DNA of 64,000 nucleotides, taken from positions 78,315,720 through 78,379,719 of the forward strand of contig OX465283.1 of assembly GCA_949987705.1 (NCBI GenBank), written 5' to 3'. Shown one piece after another: positions 34,545 through 45,759 of this stretch. The stretch's first letter is position 1; each line of letters begins with the position of its first letter. Position numbers and translations under genes: made by a program. The notes under the pieces were generated by a model. The model saw only the letters and a list, made by a program, of their open reading frames with translations. It ran no database searches and had not been told where the DNA came from. Origin of the DNA: Thereva unica. Taxonomy: Eukaryota; Arthropoda; Insecta; Diptera; Therevidae.

Positions 34545-36048
34545 AGTCCAGGAGAGATAGCGAAAAAGTAGTTAAAAGTTGAAATAAATCAACCCTGCGA
34601 TTTCTTGACTCTATAATTAAGAGAAAAATCGTAGGAATTTAATGAATGTGTTTTGGATAAAATTGGTCCAGGGCAACAGGTGGTAAAAAGCTAATAAAAG
34701 GAGCGAAAACGCGTTTTTTCACGTTTTGGGTACGAAAAATATGTTGTTTTGGAAAACAAAAAATACTACATAATAGTGCTTAAAAAGACGAAAATTATGA
34801 GTTTTGGACCATTGAAATCGGTCAACAGGTTTTTGCAGAAAAATTCAAAAACCGTTAAAAATGGTCATTTTTTAACATTTAATTATAGGGAATTTAATTA
34901 TCGTAGAACCTTGCGTCAGGGCTTAAATTGTGGCTTCTGATGGTGCCTACCTACAATAAAAATTTCATGACAAAATAATGGTAACTTTTCGAGTAAATCT
35001 CAAAAATGTGAAAACACCTGTTTTACGAAAAAATGTTGAACAAGGCCACCAGTGGTCCTAGAGTTTTTTTGATTAGCCCAATTTATTCACAAAGAGTTGC
35101 TCTATAACCCCATTTTCATGAAATGTATGTAAAGTTTGATTTAACACCTTAAAAACACGATTAAAAACCACCCTTTTTCCAGTTTTTTTGAATAAAAAGC
35201 TTTCCTTTTGAGTTTTCTTCGTGAGCTCTTTGAGCTTTTTCTTAAAAACAAACAAAAACTGCGGTTTTTCAACACTATAATTAAGAGAAAAATCGTAGGA
35301 ATTATATGAATATGTTTCGAATAAAATTGGACCTGTAGAACAGGTGAAAAACAAACTAATAAAACTGTCGAAGAACGATTTTCAAGAAAAAGCTCAAAAG
35401 CAAAGTTTTTAATTAAAAAAACTGGAAAAAGGGTGGTTTTCAAACGGGGTTTTAAGGTGTTAAATGAAACTTTACATACATTTCATGAAAATGAGGTTGT
35501 AGAGCAACCCTTTGCGAGCCAAAATGCCAATCAAAAAATTTCTAGGACCATTGTGGGCCTTGTTCAACCTTTTTTTGTGAAACAGGTGTTTTTACATTTT
35601 TGAGATTTACTCGAAAAGTTACCATTATTTTTTCATGAAATTTTTATTGTAGGTAGGCACCATCAGTGGCCACAATTTAAGCCCTGCCACATGGTTCTAC
35701 GATAATTACACTCCCTATAATTAAATGTCAAAAAACGGCCATTTTTAATGGTTTTTGAATTTTTCTGCAAAAACCTGTTGACCGATTTCAATGGTCCAAA
35801 ACTCATAATTTTCGTCTTTTTAAGCACTATTATGTAGTATTTTTTGTTTTCCAAAACAATATATTTTTCGTACCCAAAACGTGAAAAAACGCGTTTTCGC
35901 TCCTTTTATTAGCTTTTTACCACCTGTTGCCCTGGACCAATTTTATCCAAAACACATTCATTGAATTCCTACGATTTTTCTCTTAATTATAGAGTCAAGA
36001 AATCGCAGGGTAGATTTATTTCAACTTTTTTTCTATTCTTCCTGGACT
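34545..36048. mobile_element. 1.5-kb foldback (near-complete palindrome) element
   Basis: The left half reads as the reverse complement of the right half almost throughout, with the centre near 35300. AGTCCAGGAGAGA at 34545 faces TCTTCCTGGACT ending at 36048. GCGATTTCTTGACTCTATAA and its complement lie near both ends, and GAAAAAGGGTGGTTTT blocks face each other near 35170 and 35430. No transposase is present. A 63-codon frame appears in both arms in opposite directions (34749-34940 plus, 35663-35854 minus), which follows from the symmetry. A shortened copy lies at 14715-15440. The flanks ACTAT and ACTAG are similar but are not a clean target duplication. Confidence 0.85.
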
Positions 36049-37309
36049 ACTAGGTCTATGTCCTAAATCTTAATATCAGAAGTTTTCGAGAGTTTAGTTT
36101 GATTAGAAAGTTCCAATAGCTTTTCAAAATAACAAATTGCTATTACCACTGGTTTTAAAATAAAAAACAAAACGTTATCATAAAACACGCTACTTTGGCA
36201 ACACTACGTGGCGTTATATGTGTACTAAACCAGGTCTTGCAATATCAAAGCTTTTCATGCTGAAGTGTGTTAATGAGATAAACGATCTGCAACAATGTAC
36301 TTGGTGCCAGATAAAAGACAATTTGTCGACGGAAATGCAATTTATATTGCATAAGAAAGACTATTTTTTCTTGCACCCATACTACTATCTCGCATCGATT
36401 AGTCGATATCGCATGCCTAGGGCACATATTGTTTCTTCGAAGAGTGCAAGATTGCACCTTTTTGAAGCACACTTTAAAATAATAAAAATTGAAATAACCT
36501 CAAGGGATTTCAGTGCTAATTCAAGAAGGGGAGGGGCGGTGTTTTTGTTGTTATGGCATATTTTCGTAATATTTCACTGCTTCACTTGTTGATTATTTGA
36601 CTTTGGGAATTAGCTACGACCCTTTTCATTGGGGTTGATTTCGGTTGCCGAAAGGCAATATACCCTTGGGGAGTTAATGTAGCGCATTAAATGAGAAAAC
36701 AGACATTAACGAATTTCGTATTACAAACAAGCCTTAAATCTCTTTGGGATTTTCTTTAATTACAACTTTTTTTAATTTAAAATATTATAATTAAATAAGA
36801 TTTAAGTTTTTTGATTTGTTTTGTTTTGTCGTTGTTTGTTGATTATTTAAATTGAATTTTTGTTTTGAATTGTTGTAAATTTAATTAATTAATTAAAAAA
36901 AGTTATCCGACAAACAAAAATTTGCTTGCTCAGTAAATAGAAATATAACTTAAAAGAATTATGTAAGCATAAAGTTCGTTGGGTATCGGTAATAGTTGTC
37001 GTAAATTCTTGAATGCCTGTGTGAAATTAATATTGCAAATATACTTACGTCAAATATTATATTTATATACTGTACAAAAGTGTATAATTGATGATCTCTA
37101 ATGGAAATATGAAACGAAAGAAAGTAATAAAATGTATCAGGAGGGATACGGGTCACATTCTGAGATTTTCTATTATAGACTAAAGAAATTAATCGAAGAT
37201 ATGTATTTGGTATTCATTTGACAGTTACTTTGTCAAAATAACAATAAAAACATAACATATAATTTTTATAGTATTTTATTTTTTCCACATTGAAATATTA
37301 ACACTCTCT
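36049..37309. other. Intronic DNA, nothing firm
   Basis: Contains a 124-codon plus-strand frame (36218-36592) without a recognisable domain, overlapped by an antisense frame. Very AT-rich from about 36720. Confidence 0.4.
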
Positions 37310-39255
37310 AATGGTAAGTTTACACTAATGACACGCTTGTGAATTTTTGTGTCATTATTTGCCACTATCGTTTACACGGTCATAACTTGTGTCATTATTT
37401 CTATCATAAAAAATTGCAAAGAATTCATGTCATAAAAGTTGTCATTATAATGACATCCTTTAAACGCCGTGCTTACATAATGAAATGACACAAATTGTGA
37501 CCGTGTAAACGAAAATGACAAATAATGCCAACTTGTCATAAAATAATGAACTTGCTCATTATTTTTTTTATGACCGATTGTCATAATTCAAGCCCCGTTG
37601 TGTTCTACGTTTATCGCAAAAATTGCCAAATGTTGTGATAAAGGATAAACCCCTAAATCGACTGAAAATGAAAAAAAAATCGTCTTTATTGCATATTATC
37701 TGCCAAAAATAAATAATTTTGAACCATTAAGGGGGTAAAACTCCCCTAGATTAAAGTTGAATTTGAAAAACGATTGATATTTAATTTTTTGCATTTTATT
37801 TTTAATGAAATATTATTTAAAAAAATGGGAAATTTATTCTAATAGGTGTACCGGTTAATTCATGCGGTTTTTTTAAATTAATGCTTTATTTCAAAAAATG
37901 ATTACAAATTTAATATTCTCAAAGTATTGCCCATCGTTTTCTACAACTTTTTCCCATCTTTCTGGCAAGAGAAGAACTCCGCGTCGACACAAATTGGTCG
38001 GTGTATCGGCTATCCACGAATCGATCCAATTTTTGACTTCATCATAATTGGAGAAGTTCTGGTCAGCCAGGCCATGTTGCATTGAGCGTAACAAATGGTA
38101 ACGGACGGCGCAAAGTCTGGGCTATACGGCGGGTGGGGGCAGGACTTTCAATTTCATCGTTTCTAAGTATGTTTTGACTGACTTTGCAACATGTGGCCGA
38201 GTATTGCCGTGCTGCAAAATTACTTTATCGTGTCTTGCAACCGCTTCCCGCCGTTTTTCCGTCAATGCTCGGCTCAAACCATCAATTGTCGTCGATAGAC
38301 CCCGCCTCTGATCGTTTCGTTCGGTTGGAGCAGCTCATAATACACCACACCCAGCTGGTCTCACCAAATACACAACATAACCTTCTGGCCGTGAATAGTC
38401 GGCGCGGACGTCGATGATGAGACATGGCCGCGGTATCCGTACGTTGCCCGACGTTTTGGATTATCGTGGGATTATCCCACTTTTAATCACCAGTCACAGT
38501 CCGATGCAAAAATGATTTCTTTTTATAGCACTCAAGCAGCATATGAGACATGCAAAAGCGCCTTTCAACGTCCCTTGACTTCAATTCATACGGTACCCAA
38601 TATCTCACCTTTCGGATCATTCCCATTGCTTTTAAACGATCGGAAATGGTTTGCTGAGCGACTCCAACTGTATTTGCAAGTTCTTCTTGCGTTTGTGATT
38701 GATCTTCATCGAACAAAATCTTCAGCTTCATACTTTTTCGGTTGTCCGGGACGTTCTTCGTCTGCCAAGTCAAGAATACAACTTTTAAATCGTGCAAACC
38801 ACTTCAGACACGCTCGCTCAGAGCATGGTCAAATAATGGGCACGAAACTCGACATATTAAGTGAATTAAAAAGTATTGCTGCTTACGCCTCAGCTAAATG
38901 ACACATACTGATTCTGAAACTATATGACAGAAACTTTCCAACGAATATTAGGTTAGGTGGTCCACTAGAATAATAATCAAGTTACGCTATAATTTCCCTT
39001 TTCAACAGCACCCACAACACAAATATATTCAACTCTGTCATAACTTTTGTCATAATCCGACTCGTCATTATTTGCCATTTGTTTAAACGCAACTCTTACC
39101 ATTATTTATGACAACTGGTCATAATTTACTGAAAAGCTATGACAAACTCCACACATGTCATTATTTGCGTTGTGTAGACAGCAATGCCATAAATTATGAC
39201 CAGAGATTATGACAATTGCGGTTTTTTGTCATTCGTGTAATCGGGGCATTACTTA
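37310..39255. mobile_element. Inverted-repeat element rich in TCATTATTTG motifs, split by mariner
   Basis: TAATGGTAAGTTTACAC at the left and, on the other strand, TAATGCCCCGATTACAC at the right begin the two flanks. Both flanks carry many copies of GTCATTATTT and TCATAA(T/C)T in both orientations, with GTTTACAC/GTGTAAAC motifs. The mariner relic at 37845-38960 occupies the middle. A target duplication could not be defined, so the outer edges are approximate. The organisation resembles the element around 53336-55776. Confidence 0.6.
37845..38960 (-). pseudogene. Degenerate mariner element
   Basis: The minus strand carries a mariner transposase broken by frameshifts and stops. Landmarks in order: KWFARFKS; DLADEERPGQPKKYE; FDEDQSQTQEELANTVGVAQ; WVPYELKSRDVERRF; FLHRTVTGD, where the first catalytic aspartate is kept and the usual next glutamate is a stop codon; QHGNTRPHVAKSVKTYLE, where HDN is HGN (about 38192-38212), so the second aspartate is lost; then a broken PYSPDxAP region; then RSMQHGLADQNFSNYDEVKN and LLPERWEKVVENDGQYF. 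At 37843-37844 a TA precedes GGTGTACCGGTTAATTCATG, the terminal repeat. The matching repeat at the far end was not found, so that side is truncated or diverged. Confidence 0.9.
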
Positions 39256-39269
39256 AGCACGGATTTTAA

Positions 39270-39358
39270 TCGGACCTATTCTGAACTCTGCTGGAAATTT
39301 CATACATTGGCAGTATATGATTGTAAGAAAATTCCAGCTGAGTTCAGAATAGGCCTGA
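39270..39358. mobile_element. 89-bp MITE flanked by TTAA
   Basis: The left arm starts TCGGACCTATTCTGAACTC and the right arm, on the other strand, starts TCAGGCCTATTCTGAACTC. The arms extend about 30 bases each. TTAA lies on both sides (39266-39269 and 39359-39362), the duplication used by piggyBac elements. A Harbinger-type TTA/TAA reading is the alternative. Confidence 0.65.
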
Positions 39359-39362
39359 TTAA

Positions 39363-40374
39363 CTCCCATTTGATATTTTTAATTATATTAGGAACAGTGG
39401 GTAAAATTCGTAAGACGTTCATATTTTGTCCCGTCAATATTTATATTTTCATACTTCCTATATTTGATTCTTTTCTATTCTAATGATTATTTCTAGCGCT
39501 TCTTTGTAGTAATCTATTTGTAGTCTTATTCTTCCGCTGCCTACACCCTTTGTCGTACCAGAAGTTGCTGGTCCTACTTTCTTTACCTATTTTGTGTTCT
39601 GCTTTATATTTCAGACTTTGGCTTTATATATTTCGTTCAACAGAATTCTATTCTCGGCTCTAACGTTTCTTAGTATTTATGAATCTATTTTATATCGTAC
39701 TCATTCAGAATTTTTTTCGAATCCCACTTGGTTTCATCTACACTTATTTCGTGTACTTGCTTGGGATATTCTTTGATGTGTAATAAATGAAAAAGAAAAA
39801 TTCTTCAAAATAGTCAAAAAGAACTTTAATACCTCCCCAAGGTACGATATTAAAATTATCTTAGAAGATTTGGACATTAAAATCAGTCGCGAGCTCGTAC
39901 ATAAGTATGTAGGTGATACATTGCCGCACGCAAGAGCAGGTAAAACTAAAAACTCGATCATTGCAAATATCTACTTTGCTCGTACGGCTCAGAATAGGGA
40001 CCGGTGGGGAGAACAGTTGCGAGAGGCCAGAACCGGATCCCGGTTGTAAAGCCGTTAAAGAAGAAATGAATGTAGCTTTGCATCTTTTGACAGTTAATCA
40101 CCAAAGTCAATCACGGAAAAAATCGCTTGTCTGACAAGACAAGTCAAGCAAAGATATGTCATAATGTTTAGATCAACTCGCACTAACTTTTCTCTCTTTT
40201 TATTCGCACTATCATTTAGCATTTGCATAATAATGACCACGAGATATACATACATCCGAGCGTCGAAAATTATTGCGGAATTAGAGCAAATCGTTTAACC
40301 AATGTCAAAAATTACTAATAAAAGATATTCGGACAGCGAAGAAGTTCTATCCACGGAAGCCATTTAGAATTTAT
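39363..40374. other. Intronic DNA, nothing recognised
   Basis: No gene or element ends seen. Confidence 0.4.
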
Positions 40375-40560
40375 AAGCTTTGATCATAAATTCATTATTT
40401 GCTACCTTGAAAACCCCTGGATACCGATTTTCATTAGAATCGGAATACAATTGCCGCTTTGTAGCCAATTTTCAACAAAACTCCATGATAGCGCCATCTA
40501 TTAGGGGCTTTAGAAAGTAATAGAATATCCTATGTTCTTTTTTTAATGTAAATAGCACAT
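40375..40560. repeat. Interspersed repeat family B, copy 1
   Basis: ATCATAAATTCATTATTTGC with following CTACCTT, then GATTTTCATTAGAATCGGA, then AGCGCCATCTA, recurs in the same order at 59830-60130, where the first half is duplicated. Not coding. Confidence 0.7.
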
Positions 40561-40917
40561 AGCCTATTGAGAACATACATCCATACATACTTCAATATAT
40601 ATACATTCATTTTTATATAAATTAACTCTTCTTAGCTAAGACCTTTGGCCGGCGAAAAGCTGTCTGCGCTTAAAACTGGCATACCATTTCGCATCCGTAC
40701 TCCTCCATTTAAAATACTGAATTTGACGTTTGATTGACTAGTCAGCTCTGACTTCAAAACTGACTCGACAGCATTCACTTATCAGTAAAAAAAGGCCCTC
40801 AGTGAATGTTTACAGCATGGAGACTATATAAGGAGCATAAACTCTTAAGGGGAAAATAACCGGAAATGGGTGGGTAGCAGAAACTAAACTTTTAGTACTT
40901 TTTGACCACAGAAATCA

Positions 40918-41167
40918 CATATCGAGGGTTTCCTGCCACAAAATCGCGATTTTGGGCTTATAACTTTTTTTTTCTTAGAGTCGTATATTTTTCGTGCCAG
41001 AAGGTCGTAAAATGAATAAAAGTATCCAAAACATACGCCTAAAAACATTTATTTTCGATGATAAGCAATATGAAAAAAAAATGCACCGATTTTTTAAATG
41101 TTTTTATTGAATCCTCTAAATCCATGTTTTGGTTGATACGCCCTTTTGGCAGGAAACCCTCGATATG
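40918..41167. repeat. Perfect 21-bp inverted repeat
   Basis: CATATCGAGGGTTTCCTGCC plus A at 40918-40938 is exactly inverted at 41147-41167, enclosing about 208 bases of AT-rich DNA. It looks like a small MITE or the ends of one, but no target duplication is evident. Confidence 0.6.
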
Positions 41168-41559
41168 AGCTGACTTGCCCCACATAAAGTTAGCTGCATT
41201 TTACTTATTTCGAAGATTTGTTCAAAATTAAGTTCGTCGAAATGAAGCAATGCAAAAAAAATCCTTGGAAATTCATAAAAATTCATTGGAAATCCAAAAA
41301 TCGAATTTAGACACTGGTTTTTCAAATTAGGCGTCAAATAAATTTATTATTTATTTTATTTTATTCCAATGAACCGGATGGATTCAATCGGCCATGTTTT
41401 TACGGTACATGTGACTGTGGCGCCCCCATTAATCAAACGAAAATTGATAACACGGAGTTTATATTCCTTGTATTGTCTCCATTATTTACACGAGTCAGTA
41501 TCAGCGGCAGTGTGTAGAACTGACCGGTGTAATGGCTGGATAACTCGTAAATATCATCA

Positions 41560-41567
41560 GGCAGGTC
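41560..41567. repeat. hAT target-site duplication, left
   Basis: GGCAGGTC, identical to 42659-42666. Confidence 0.9.
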
Positions 41568-42658
41568 CAGTGGCGTAGCAAGAAATATTTTCAGGGGGGG
41601 GGGAGTTATATGTTTCTACGCTTTTCAACAAATTGGTTGATTACGTCGATTTCTTTGTGAATACTCAAAAGAGTAAAACCGTTCCGCTGTCCTTCAGTTG
41701 CACTACTTTGCCAATCCTTTAAACGCCCTAAAGTGGAAAACTTTTTTCGTTGCAGGCAGTAATGGCTCCAAGCTTTAGGCAGCTAGCGACTTATAAGAAA
41801 GGTGTGATTAAAGTTTAAAGTATCGATGAATATGTGTGTGCGTTGGACGATGGACTGATATATATTGACGAAAAGACTACGTGAAAATTTCGTCGAACTT
41901 TAAGATTATCCGCGGAATACCTGGAAAAGCGTTCAACAGTGACCCTTCATTAGTCACAAAGGCTCCAGGTAGCTTTGAAAAGATTTCAAATAATTTGTTT
42001 GTCCGAGGCATTGGATATAAAACCTCTTTTCGTCTACCTTACCACTGCAGCGTCTTCCAGATGAAAGTCACGCAAAGCGTTTAAAATCTCTGGTTGAGTT
42101 GAACAAGAACAAGATAAACCATGCCGTGAAGGTGCTGACCAGTCATTGTCCCTTTGGCCCGCACGCCGTACGATTGGGACTTCCCTCCAACGACTTATGC
42201 AGAAGTTGTGGTAATGAAGATGAGGAAGATACTGTCTCCCATCTTCTTTGTACATGTCCCGGCCTTGCAAAGAAAAGAGGGACCTTCCTCGGCTCACCTT
42301 TCCTTGATGGATTGAGCGAGCTGCAAAATACTGGGGCTCTTGACCGTTGTCACTTTATCGAATGCTCCAAATGGCTTGAAAGAGCCTGAATTTTGTCACA
42401 ACACTAGAATGTCATCACAATGTGCCCAAATGTGGCCCCTAGTGGGGGAGCAGCCATTTCAACCTAACTACAATAAGCTCTATATTTCTGCTGATATTTA
42501 AAAAAATCAAACTTTAACAACTAACAACTTCGCGCTGAATGTACCACCAAAATTACAAAATGATATAAAAGCTCAAGTTGAATTTTCTTCATACAAAAGC
42601 CTCGGGGGGGTCTGGTGCCTAAACCCCCCCCCCCCCCCCCCCCGTTCCTACGCCACTG
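41568..42658. mobile_element. Non-autonomous hAT element (1091 bp) with G/C homopolymer ends
   Basis: CAGTGGCGTAG is perfectly inverted at the two ends and the flanks are a perfect 8-bp duplication, GGCAGGTC. A run of 10 G (41594-41603) follows the left end and a run of 20 C (42624-42643) precedes the right end, so the homopolymers are themselves inverted. There is no transposase. A non-LTR retrotransposon 3' fragment (about 42060-42480) lies inside. Homopolymer lengths may be affected by sequencing. Confidence 0.9.
42060..42480 (+). pseudogene. Non-LTR retrotransposon 3' fragment with CCHC-like motif
   Basis: A plus-strand frame from about 42066 reads LVELNKNKINHAVKVLTSHC, then PFGPHAVRLGLPSNDLCRSC, then DTVSHLLCTCPGLAKK and LGSPFLDGL. 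This is the cysteine/histidine segment (C-x2-C, H-x2-C) that follows the RNase H domain in LOA/I-like elements. The frame ends at 42389, and the 3' untranslated end contains CAGCCATTTCAACCTAA (42451-42467), found exactly inverted at 51165-51181. It is strongly 5' truncated and sits inside the hAT element. Confidence 0.8.
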
Positions 42659-42666
42659 GGCAGGTC
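42659..42666. repeat. hAT target-site duplication, right
   Basis: GGCAGGTC, identical to 41560-41567. Confidence 0.9.
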
Positions 42667-45600
42667 ATAAACGAAGTAAGTCGTCGGGCAGGAAAATAAA
42701 AGAAGTTTTGTGGCTGAAAATTTTATCAGCTTTTTCAGTGTTTCAATGACCAGAGCCAAAGTGAGATATTGATAAAGTGCTTTCACGGTACACAGCAAAA
42801 ATTTTTACAAGCGTACGGATCATTCTTCCCTTTGTTCAAATAATATTGCAAAATTTGTTTTAAAGTTTAAGTTATTTTTCTCCATTTTTCAATTATTACG
42901 TCAAATTATACACTCAAAATAAAACTGTCACCTTTCAAATGAACGTTTAGTGGTGTCGCTAGCATCACTTAATCAAGTTGCAATTGACGCCATCTATTGA
43001 TAAAACGCCATCTATTAATAAATCGTCATCTATCGCGAAAACGCGTTTTGAGTCATTTTGCTTGGTTAGAGCATCGCCTTTATCCAATTACATTAATTAA
43101 ATAGTTATTCTTTAGCATAGGCTACGTGGTGGCTTTATAGGTTAGGGTACACTCTAATTGGTTACATGTAGAACTTAATGAAACAAATAAGTGATCATGA
43201 CCCCATCTTGTTGGAGTTTCTTATAGCTCGGTTCTAGTTTATTTTAAATAGTTATAAATCACCGGAGAAATTTTGTTGCGTCCTCGATTTGGCAGCAAAC
43301 ATGTGACTCAGACAGCAAAATTAGAAACAGATTCTTTACAAATTATATCCATTATGAAAACTAAAACACTGTTGAAATTGACAAATATACTAAGCTACCA
43401 AATTATGCAAAGATTTTTTGTTTTAAATTTCATCACGAGTCTTTTGAAACTTTTTCTGCTTCATATAAAACCAGTTTTTTTTTTTAATATGTGGTATATT
43501 TGGAATATTTATCAGAACAATATACACTGTCTTAGTATAAGACAAGTGATCACTTGTTAAGTACCTATTCAATTATTATAACTGAAACGTTATCATTAAA
43601 AGCACTATTTCACCACTTAATCATCATTACAAGAATTGATTGATTATTTATTTGCTAAATTGAATTTGTTAAAAATAACCTATCATCGAACAATACGAAA
43701 CGAAATAAATAATGAAATTTTTTTTAACAATTTGTGTTTTTCTTGCGGACAAAACACGTGATTCCGGCACCAATTTATTGACAAACAAATTCCCTCGACT
43801 GCGTCTTCCCGCATTCAACATGTGGAGAAATCCTCCTATGGCGCTAGTTAGCCTTAAGACATTTATCTTTAAAATGCATAAATTTTTATCGTTTTTTATT
43901 TGTCTTATTTTTTTGTTTGTTTTATATATAAATGTTAGCAAACCTCGCACACGTTTCTCTGTCAGATATGCTCTGTCATAGCCACAAATCGGTCTTGATT
44001 AAAAATAGACGCGAGGGGAAATATTCGATATTAACAACTCGTTGATAAAAAAAATGTTTTCGCGTTGCTTTCTTTTATTTTAGGGTTTGATAAAATTAGA
44101 AATTAAAAAAAAACATAGAAAGAATAAAAACAATTTTTTTTATTAGCTGTTTTTTAAATTCGTTAAATGTTTTTGTGTGTGTAAACGGCAAAATCAAAAC
44201 ATTAAAAATTGATTCTCTTCAATTGGCACAATTCATCTTACTACACAAAGGAAAAGATATTTCCCAATTTGATAAACATCGGTTTTATCCTATTCAAAAA
44301 TAAAATTTAAATACAAAGGCCGGTGGTATTTAATTTTCTTTATTGGGACACTGATATCTTAAGAAGCTCTTTTCTAGGAGAAAAAACTTCTAACAAAAAG
44401 ATTTTTTTTTTGGGTTGGTAAAATATTAGAAACCCAAAATTATTCATGCAGACAGGCTCTGGTGGTATTCATTCAGTATTCAGGGGACATATCTTAATTC
44501 ATCTTCTTGGGACCTGACTCTTCTATTCTTGGGCCTTTTTCTTGTGTTTTTCCTAATCAAAACGACCGAACTGATATCATCGAAGAAAGGAGGTCAAATT
44601 GGTGATGGGTATAGTGTGTATTCATGTCAGTTATTTAATATCCTTTTAGTGGAAATGTTTTTTGTTCATTTATTTAAATTAAGCCGAAAGCCAAATGCTG
44701 TTTAATTTTAGAACGAAAATTGTTAGTTTTTTTGTGATTTATTTGAGAAAACTATCTTCCAGTGGTAGCAGCTGTTGTTGTTGTAACTTTGTTAGATGTG
44801 ATATCAATATGTGTATGGAATTATCTTGGTATTAACCCTACGTGTTAACACTTGGTCTTTGAAGGAACAGTTAAAATTTGAAACTCAAATTTTCCTCTCA
44901 TGAATAGAAGGCGAACTTCAACTACCTCCCCAATGCTTTTAAACATATGACTTTGGCAACTTGTTGGCTATATAGTAGACACTTCAATAAGTACCCCAGA
45001 TTTTTTTCAGATATTTTGATAGCCAAGAAAACTTTGAAAATCCGGCCGGCTCAAAGACCCAGAGTACACACCATGTCTCGGAAAATATAGTGTACACACG
45101 CAGGGTTAATTAATGACTTTAAATATATTAAAAAAGTCAAGTGAGATTAATCAAAACATGTCCCATCATTTATGGCTTAAATTCATGTTGTGAAACCTAC
45201 AATGCATTTTGCTGCGAATTTATAAATGCACTCAATAGTCCAATTAATACAGTCAATCTGAAAAACGCCTGTTTGTGGAAAAAATTACACCGCGGATTTT
45301 TTCTTCATAAAACGTTAGGGATATAGAGAACATTGCCGTCTACAATTAATGTCTTTGAGTCAATTCCGTACGGCTTGAAATACAAAAAGTAGCGCTAAAC
45401 CATCAAAAGAAGTGATGAAAATTTCGATTTTTCAAATATTTCAACGGGATCTCATTTTCAATTGTTTCTTAAGTTTTCTAAATGAGTTTCCCAATTATAA
45501 ACCGATCTTAAAAAAATGGCACCATTGTTTAAAAAAAAATTAGTTCGTTTATTACTCAAAAAGTGAACCGATCTTGTTGAAATTTTTTGTACATTGCCGG

Positions 45601-45759
45601 GACTACATAAACACCATCACCATTTGCAGCTATGCGCATTTGTTTTCGAGTAAACCAATAGTGAAAGTAACTGGATGAAAACTTCTAACATTATTTTTGA
45701 TGGATTAAATCTTCTTCTTCGTTTTTGATCCGTTAACTGGCGGTCCGAACGGGACGTCT
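42667..45759. other. Intronic DNA, no gene recognised
   Basis: AT-rich. Overlapping frames at 43669-43981 on both strands have no recognisable domain. Near 42990-43030 a short CGCCATCTAT(T/C) motif repeats three times. Confidence 0.4.

Larger units (their letters stand above)
40561..41567. other. Intronic DNA with one inverted repeat
   Basis: The inverted repeat at 40918-41167 is the only structure seen. A frame at 41369-41578 runs into the hAT end and has no domain. Confidence 0.4.

Noticed and set aside
36218..36592. 124-codon plus-strand open frame
   Set aside because: No recognisable motif, mixed hydrophobic and basic composition of translated AT-rich DNA, antisense frame overlapping, no splice support.
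38512..38901. 129-codon plus-strand open frame
   Set aside because: It is antisense to the mariner transposase relic at 37845-38960 and has no meaning of its own.
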